Of a stretch of DNA of 64,000 bases, positions 58,891 to 64,000 are shown one piece after another. The notes beneath the pieces were generated by a model. That model had not been told where the DNA came from and searched no databases. It was given only the letters and a program-made list of their open reading frames with translations. Source of the DNA: Hylemonella sp. (GTDB lineage Bacteria > Pseudomonadota > Gammaproteobacteria > Burkholderiales > Burkholderiaceae_C); the NCBI GenBank assembly GCA_030695415.1, contig JAUYQZ010000001.1, positions 104,466 through 168,465 of the forward strand, in the 5' to 3' direction. How positions within the stretch are numbered: position 1 is the first letter of the stretch; every line of letters starts with the position of its first letter. The position numbers and the translations under genes were made by a program.

Positions 58891-61209
58891 ATGTTCAGAT
58901 TCGGACCTCAAACCCTGCGTGAACTGCGCGCCGACATCGCCGCCATGTACGGCGATGATCAGGCGGAAGCCGCGCGCCTGCGGGGTGCCCACCTGAGGTC
59001 TGTCATCCGGCTGACGCCGGCGATGATGGTGGCCAACGTCGGCAGCGGCGCGCTGGCCGTCTGGTCGTTTGCGCCGGGCATTACGGCAGGCCTGTGGACC
59101 TGGCTGGCGGTGCTGTGCGGGGTGTGCGGCCTGGCGCTGTTCAACTGGGCGCAAAGGCGGGGCCACCGGGTGCTCACCGCGTCTTCGCGCAGCGTGCACC
59201 GCGCCACCTGGAACGCCATGCTGCTGGCCAGTCTGTGGGGGGTCTTGCCCCTGCTGTGGCTGCAGGGTGCCACCGTGGGCCAGCAGTTGACGCTGGTCAC
59301 CCTGATCACCGGCATGATCGGCGCGGGCAGTTTCGTGCTCAGCCCCCTGCCCTACGCCAGCCTGGCATGGGCGGCGGTGATTTCCCTGGGCGCGTTCGGA
59401 GCGCTGGCTTCGGTGGGCGGGGCCGCGTCGGCCAAGGTGGCGCTGCTGCTGAGCCTGTATTCACCCATCGTGATCATCGGCTCGCTGGTGAACTGGCACA
59501 AGGCCACGGCGCTGCTGCGCTCGCAGGCGCAGTCTGCCCGGCAGGAACAGATGCTGGCCGTCTTGCTGCAAGACTTCGAACAGAACGCCGGCGACGCCCT
59601 GTGGGGCACCGGGCCCGACGGCTGGCTGCGGCATGCGTCGCCCCGCCTGCAGGAGCTGCTGGGTCTGCAGCCCGATGAACAACGCCTGGTGAGCCTGGTG
59701 GAGCTCTTGCAGCAGCGCAGCCCGGCGGGCGCCGAGCAGTTGAGCCAGCTGATGGCGGCGGGCCAGCCCTTCCGGGACCTGCGGATCTCGATCAACGATG
59801 CACGCGGCACGGTGCACCTGCAGATGAACGGCAAGCGCGTGGCGGACGACGACGGCGCCTTCCTGGGCTGGCGCGGCGTCATCAGCGACGTGACCGAAAA
59901 AGTCAACAGCGAGGAACTGCTGCGGCGGCTTGCGCATACCGACTCGCTCACCGGCCTGGCCAACCGTTTCATGCTGCGCGACACCCTGGCCCGACTCATC
60001 AAGCAGAACCAGCCCCTGGCCTTGCTGACCATCGACCTGGACCGCTTCAAGGCCGTCAACGACAACCACGGCCACAGCACGGGCGACGCGGTGCTGAAGG
60101 CGGTGGCGGACCGGCTGCGCGCCTGCATGCCCGCCGGGGCCCTGCTGGCCCGCCTGGGGGGCGACGAGTTTGCGGTGGTGCTGTCGGCGCCGGCGGCCAT
60201 CGCCATGGCCGAGACCGTGGCCCAGGGCGTGGTGGATTCGCTGGCCGAGCCGGTGGAGCTGGGCCCGCGCACCTTGCGTATCGGCGCCAGCGTGGGCCTG
60301 ACGCTGCGCGCGAACGAGCCCGTGTCGCTGGACGGCCTGCTGGTGCAGGCCGACATGGCCATGTACGCGGCCAAGGAGGCGGGGCGCGGCCAGTGGGCCC
60401 ACTACACGCCCCTGCTGGGCGAGCACAGCCGGCGCCAGCTGGCCATCGAACAGGGCCTGCGCAGCGCGCTGGAGCGCGGCGAACTGGTGCTGCACTGGCA
60501 GGCCAAGGTGGATCTGCTGACCCGGCGCATCACCGGCGCCGAAGCGCTGATGCGCTGGACCCACCCCACCCTGGGGCCCATCCGCCCGGCCGAGTTCATC
60601 CCCGTGGCGGAACAGGCCGGCCTGATCAACGCCCTGGGCCAGTGGGCCCTGCGCGAAGCCTGCCACGCCGGCACGCACGAGCTGGCAGGCTTGACGGTGG
60701 CGGTCAATGTGTCGCCCATCCAGTTCCAGAGCCCGCATTTTCTGGCGCAGCTGCGCGAGACCTTGCACACCTCGGGCATGGAACCCGCCCGGCTGGAGCT
60801 GGAGCTCACGGAATCGGTCTTCATCGAAGACGCCGACCAGGCCCTGCGCATGCTGCAAGCCGTGCGCCAGACCGGCGTGCGCCTGGCGCTGGATGACTTT
60901 GGCACCGGCTTCTCTTCGCTGTCCTACCTGCGCAGCTTTCCCTTCGACACGCTCAAGATCGACCAGGCCTTTGTGGCCGAGCTGCTGTCCAAGGACAACT
61001 CGCGCGCCATCGTGCGCATGATCAGCGAGCTGGCCAAGACCCTGGGCATGCGCACCGTCACCGAAGGCATCGAGACCGTGGCGCAGATGCAGGCCGTGCG
61101 CGCCGCGGGCTGCGATGAGATCCAGGGCTATCTGGTGTCACACCCCATGCCGCTGGCGGAGTTTCCGCACGCCTACGACTTCGAGCAGACGGAGAAGATG
61201 CACGGCTGA
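58891..61209 (+). CDS. Membrane GGDEF-EAL c-di-GMP protein with PAS domain
   Basis: The 772-residue protein has an N-terminal membrane sensor with about six hydrophobic segments (residues 40-205), a PAS-like domain (about 220-335), a diguanylate cyclase domain with an intact GGDEF (ARLGGDEFAVVL, about residue 425), and an EAL domain (GAEALMRWTHPTLGPIRPAE; LALDDFGTGFSSLSYLRSFP). Both catalytic motifs look intact, so it could make or degrade c-di-GMP according to the signal. It is a single gene. Confidence 0.93.
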   Translation: MFRFGPQTLRELRADIAAMYGDDQAEAARLRGAHLRSVIRLTPAMMVANVGSGALAVWSFAPGITAGLWTWLAVLCGVCGLALFNWAQRRGHRVLTASSRSVHRATWNAMLLASLWGVLPLLWLQGATVGQQLTLVTLITGMIGAGSFVLSPLPYASLAWAAVISLGAFGALASVGGAASAKVALLLSLYSPIVIIGSLVNWHKATALLRSQAQSARQEQMLAVLLQDFEQNAGDALWGTGPDGWLRHASPRLQELLGLQPDEQRLVSLVELLQQRSPAGAEQLSQLMAAGQPFRDLRISINDARGTVHLQMNGKRVADDDGAFLGWRGVISDVTEKVNSEELLRRLAHTDSLTGLANRFMLRDTLARLIKQNQPLALLTIDLDRFKAVNDNHGHSTGDAVLKAVADRLRACMPAGALLARLGGDEFAVVLSAPAAIAMAETVAQGVVDSLAEPVELGPRTLRIGASVGLTLRANEPVSLDGLLVQADMAMYAAKEAGRGQWAHYTPLLGEHSRRQLAIEQGLRSALERGELVLHWQAKVDLLTRRITGAEALMRWTHPTLGPIRPAEFIPVAEQAGLINALGQWALREACHAGTHELAGLTVAVNVSPIQFQSPHFLAQLRETLHTSGMEPARLELELTESVFIEDADQALRMLQAVRQTGVRLALDDFGTGFSSLSYLRSFPFDTLKIDQAFVAELLSKDNSRAIVRMISELAKTLGMRTVTEGIETVAQMQAVRAAGCDEIQGYLVSHPMPLAEFPHAYDFEQTEKMHG

Positions 61210-61224
61210 CCGTGCCCCGCGCCC

Positions 61225-62523
61225 TCAGTCTGCCACCCGCGCCCCCGCCGCAATGATGGACGGCGCCGCATTCAAGGCCTCAATCGCAAATCCCGCCGCC
61301 TGCTTGTAGCGGGCCATGAACTCGTCACGCTCGGCCTTGGGGATCACCTCGTCGATGTTGTCGAAAACACCGCCGCAGCGCTCGTCCACCAGGCCCAGGA
61401 TGGCAAAGGGGCCGGAGCCTCGGTTGCGCAGCACCAGGGCCGAGATGTCCTTGCACAGCTTCTGGTCGTAGGCCTGCAGGGCCTGAGCATTCACGCCATG
61501 CTGCAGCAGGGCCGCGCCCAGCACGCGCGTGTCCACGATGGCCTGGCTGGCGCCGGCCGAGCCCACGGGGTACATCACGTGCGCGGCGTCGCCCAGCAGG
61601 GCCACGCGGCCGTCCACCCAGGTGGGCACGGGGTCGCGGTCGATCATGGGGTACTCGAACACCTCCTTGGCGCCGCGCAGCATGGCGGGCACGTCGAGCC
61701 AGTCGTAGTTCCAGCCCTCGAAGTGGTGGATGAAGTCTTCCAGCTTCACGCGGCGGTTCCAGTCGCCCTGCGGCCAGCCACCCTGGTTGTCCACGGTGAT
61801 CTCGGCGATCCAGTTGATGGTGGACAGGCCGGTGGCCGGGTCCGGCGGGGAGATGGGGTAGACCACCACGCGGTGGCGCAGCGAGCCCACGCCCACGAAG
61901 GAGGCGCCGGTGCGGTTGGCCACGCCCGGCGTGGTGCCGCGCCACATGATGGCGCCACCCCACTGGATGGGCGGCTGCGTGGGGTGCATCTGCGCGCGCA
62001 CGGCAGAGTGCAGGCCATCGGCGGCCACCAGCAGGCTGCCGGGGACGTCGCGGCGCTCGCCGCTGCGCGTCTCCACAAAGGCAGTGACGCCCTGCGCCTC
62101 GTTGCGGTAGCCGGTGATGCGGCAGCCGGTCTGCACCGCGCCCGGCCCCAGGCGGCGCTGCACCTCGTTCAGCAGCAGCATCTGCAGCTGGCCGCGGTGC
62201 ACCGCATATTGCGGCCACTTGTAGCCGGCCAGCAGGCCGCGCGGCTCGGCATACACATCGTTGCCATTGCGGCCCACCAGCGCCCATTCGCGCGCCTGGA
62301 TGCCGATGGTGTCGAGTTGCTCGGCGCCGATGCCCAGCTCATACAGCTCGCGCACGGCGTTGGGCTGCAGGTTGATGCCCACGCCCAGGGGCTGCAGTTC
62401 GGGCACGGCCTCGAACACCTGGCAGGGCACGCCGATCTGGTGCAGGGTGAGGGCCAGGGCGAGGCCGCCGATGCCGCCGCCGGCGATGAGGACGGGTGCT
62501 TGGTCTGGTCTGGGGGAAGTCAT
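61225..62523 (-). CDS. FAD-dependent aromatic monooxygenase-like protein
   Basis: The 432-residue flavoprotein has the FAD fingerprint VLIAGGGIGGLALALTLHQI, the DG motif (VAADGLHSAVR) and the GD motif (GRVALLGDAAHVMYPVGSAG) of the salicylate/p-hydroxybenzoate hydroxylase family. The substrate is unknown. It is convergent with the GGDEF-EAL gene and stands alone. Confidence 0.88.
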   Translation of the reverse strand: MTSPRPDQAPVLIAGGGIGGLALALTLHQIGVPCQVFEAVPELQPLGVGINLQPNAVRELYELGIGAEQLDTIGIQAREWALVGRNGNDVYAEPRGLLAGYKWPQYAVHRGQLQMLLLNEVQRRLGPGAVQTGCRITGYRNEAQGVTAFVETRSGERRDVPGSLLVAADGLHSAVRAQMHPTQPPIQWGGAIMWRGTTPGVANRTGASFVGVGSLRHRVVVYPISPPDPATGLSTINWIAEITVDNQGGWPQGDWNRRVKLEDFIHHFEGWNYDWLDVPAMLRGAKEVFEYPMIDRDPVPTWVDGRVALLGDAAHVMYPVGSAGASQAIVDTRVLGAALLQHGVNAQALQAYDQKLCKDISALVLRNRGSGPFAILGLVDERCGGVFDNIDEVIPKAERDEFMARYKQAAGFAIEALNAAPSIIAAGARVAD

Positions 62524-62676
62524 GTTGATTCAGGGTCCGGGCCGGGGCCTAACCCCGAGGTGGCGACACTTTAAGGCATCGCCGGCCCGGGCCGGCGGCG
62601 CAGCGTCGCGCAGAAGACGCGTTGGCGCATTTTTGCCTCCGCTATCATGGGTCGGCCCCCCCAACACCCCTCTGAG

Positions 62677-64000
62677 ATGCGACCACACTTCCGCAGCTAC
62701 ACCCTTGCCCTGACGCTTGCCCTGCTGAGTCAGACGCCGGCCCAGGCCGCACCAGAGCCGGGCCCCTCCCCCGCGCCGGCCTCCGAGGTGGCCCTGACCC
62801 CGCCCCCGGCCACCATTGCGGACCTGCTGCTGCTGCTACGCAGTTATGTGCCGGACCATGAACGCGTGCGCAAGATCACCGCGGAGATGCAAAAGCCAGT
62901 GCCCGCCAGCACCAAGCCCGACGAGTTGGCCCTGGCCTGGCACCTCAAGGCCATGGCCGCCGACGCTCTGCAAGAGATGGAGACCCGGGGTGACTACTTG
63001 GCACAGGCGCTGAGTTATGCCCGGCAGACGGGCCGGCGCGACGGCACGGAGGTTGGCAGCTACCTGCGCATCCGCAATGAATATGCCGGCAATCTGGGGC
63101 CGACGCGGGGCATCGCCGCAGCGCAGGACGAGTTTCTGGACTTTGTGCGCGAGCTGGAGCAGAAGCCCGAAAACAACCTGGGCATCCAGATCGGTGCGTA
63201 CCGCCACGTCGCTGACAACTACCGCCAGTTGGGTGACTTGGACAACGCCCGGCGTTTTCTCAACAAGCTCGATGCGCTCTATCGCACCCAGGCGGCCAAG
63301 CGCGGCAAGTCGCTGCAGCTGCCGCACTGGTCCGCGCAGATTGAAACCACGCGCGGGCGCATCCTCCACAGCGCGGGACGCCTGCAAGACGCCGAGCGGG
63401 CCTTTCTTGCCGCGCAGCGGCAGCGGCAGACCAGCCTGCAAAATATCGCAGCCCTGGAGGCCCGGGGCAGCTACGCACAGCCTGAAGACCGCCTGCTGAT
63501 GCAGGAGGACAGCGCCCAGACCTATCTGGCCAACAACCTCATCGCCCAGGGCCGTCTGGACGAGGCCGAGGTGATGCTGCGTGAGATACTCAAGAGTTCC
63601 CTGGTGCGCGAAGGGCGCAACTCACGGCAGGTGGGGCGCGCACTCACCGCCTTGTCCCGTCTGGCGACCGAGCGCGGCCACCACGCCGAAGCGGCCGTGT
63701 TGGCCGAGTGGAGCGTGCGCACGCTGGCAGAAGCCGGCCAGGCCAGGCTGAGCCCCTCATCTATTCAGGCCAGCAGCCGGTTGGCCAATGCGCTGGTGAA
63801 CGTGGGCCGTGCCCAGGAAGCCGTGGTCCTCATCGACGCGCTGCGACGCGAGTTGGCCGACGACACCCGCCTGGAAGAAGGCTTCGGCCAGGGCTCCCTG
63901 CTGTCCATCCGGGCCTACATCCTCACCAACCGCCTGGCCGACGCCCTGCGCGACGGCGACAACCTGCTGCGCCACAACACCCGCCACTTCGGTGCCGGCC
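62677..64000 (+). CDS. Exported TPR-type repeat protein, C-terminus outside window
   Basis: The open frame runs off the window end, giving 441 visible residues. A signal peptide (MRPHFRSYTLALTLALLSQT, then PAQAA) is followed by helical repeats of TPR type (LGDLDNARRFLNKLDALYRT, AGRLQDAERAFLAAQRQRQT, QGRLDEAEVMLREILKSSLV). Proteins with this layout often end in a CHAT-type protease domain, but that part is not visible. The ATG at 62677 gives a good signal peptide; no strong ribosome site is seen. Confidence 0.8.
   Translation, partial: MRPHFRSYTLALTLALLSQTPAQAAPEPGPSPAPASEVALTPPPATIADLLLLLRSYVPDHERVRKITAEMQKPVPASTKPDELALAWHLKAMAADALQEMETRGDYLAQALSYARQTGRRDGTEVGSYLRIRNEYAGNLGPTRGIAAAQDEFLDFVRELEQKPENNLGIQIGAYRHVADNYRQLGDLDNARRFLNKLDALYRTQAAKRGKSLQLPHWSAQIETTRGRILHSAGRLQDAERAFLAAQRQRQTSLQNIAALEARGSYAQPEDRLLMQEDSAQTYLANNLIAQGRLDEAEVMLREILKSSLVREGRNSRQVGRALTALSRLATERGHHAEAAVLAEWSVRTLAEAGQARLSPSSIQASSRLANALVNVGRAQEAVVLIDALRRELADDTRLEEGFGQGSLLSIRAYILTNRLADALRDGDNLLRHNTRHFGAG

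Overview
This is a high-GC window with ATGA-overlapping genes and Burkholderiales-type interspersed repeats. It most resembles a betaproteobacterium of the Comamonadaceae or a relative, and one that oxidises reduced sulfur compounds. No rRNA, tRNA, CRISPR array or transposase was seen.

Region 1-15.2 kb is a nearly complete oxidative (reverse) dissimilatory sulfite reductase operon: dsrABEFHCMKLJOPN, a cysteine-free DsrC paralogue, dsrR and a sirohaem-pathway methyltransferase (SUMT). dsrEFH and dsrL argue for the sulfur-oxidising direction. Divergent from dsrA is a three-gene operon: a small unknown protein, a Cas6/Cmx6-like protein and another DsrC-family protein cut by the window edge.

Region 15.3-30.6 kb holds a soluble NarX/NarL-like two-component pair, divergent soeABC (cytoplasmic sulfite oxidation), two SulP anion permeases, an AhpD/CMD-Rieske fusion, tusA-dsrE2, an exported protein and a YeeE/YedE sulfur-transport protein. 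Together this suggests uptake and relay of sulfur (YeeE, TusA, DsrE2), transfer through DsrEFH to DsrC, oxidation to sulfite by DsrAB with electrons to DsrMKJOP and DsrL, sulfite oxidation by SoeABC, and possible anion export by SulP. The dsrA intergenic region, soeA and tusA share one two-part palindromic element, the best evidence here of a common regulon. The NarL-type regulator beside soeA is the leading candidate to bind it.

Region 30.6-41.3 kb has a lipoprotein between two near-identical terminators, a DUF4395 protein, a tungsten aldehyde oxidoreductase operon (Fe-S, W and FAD subunits, a MoaD-like protein and an unknown) with a divergent GAF/Fis-type regulator, an MFS exporter and a glutathione transferase.

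Region 41.3-49 kb is a heavy-metal RND efflux operon with His-rich and unknown exported proteins, a SHOCT protein and a P-type ATPase remnant. Region 49.4-51.3 kb is a low-GC insertion with one HEPN-motif protein. Region 51.3-64 kb holds a cyclic-2,3-diphosphoglycerate-synthetase-like protein with a carbamate-kinase-like partner, small stress-type envelope proteins, cbpAM, a YihY protein, a GGDEF-EAL protein, an FAD monooxygenase and a truncated TPR protein.
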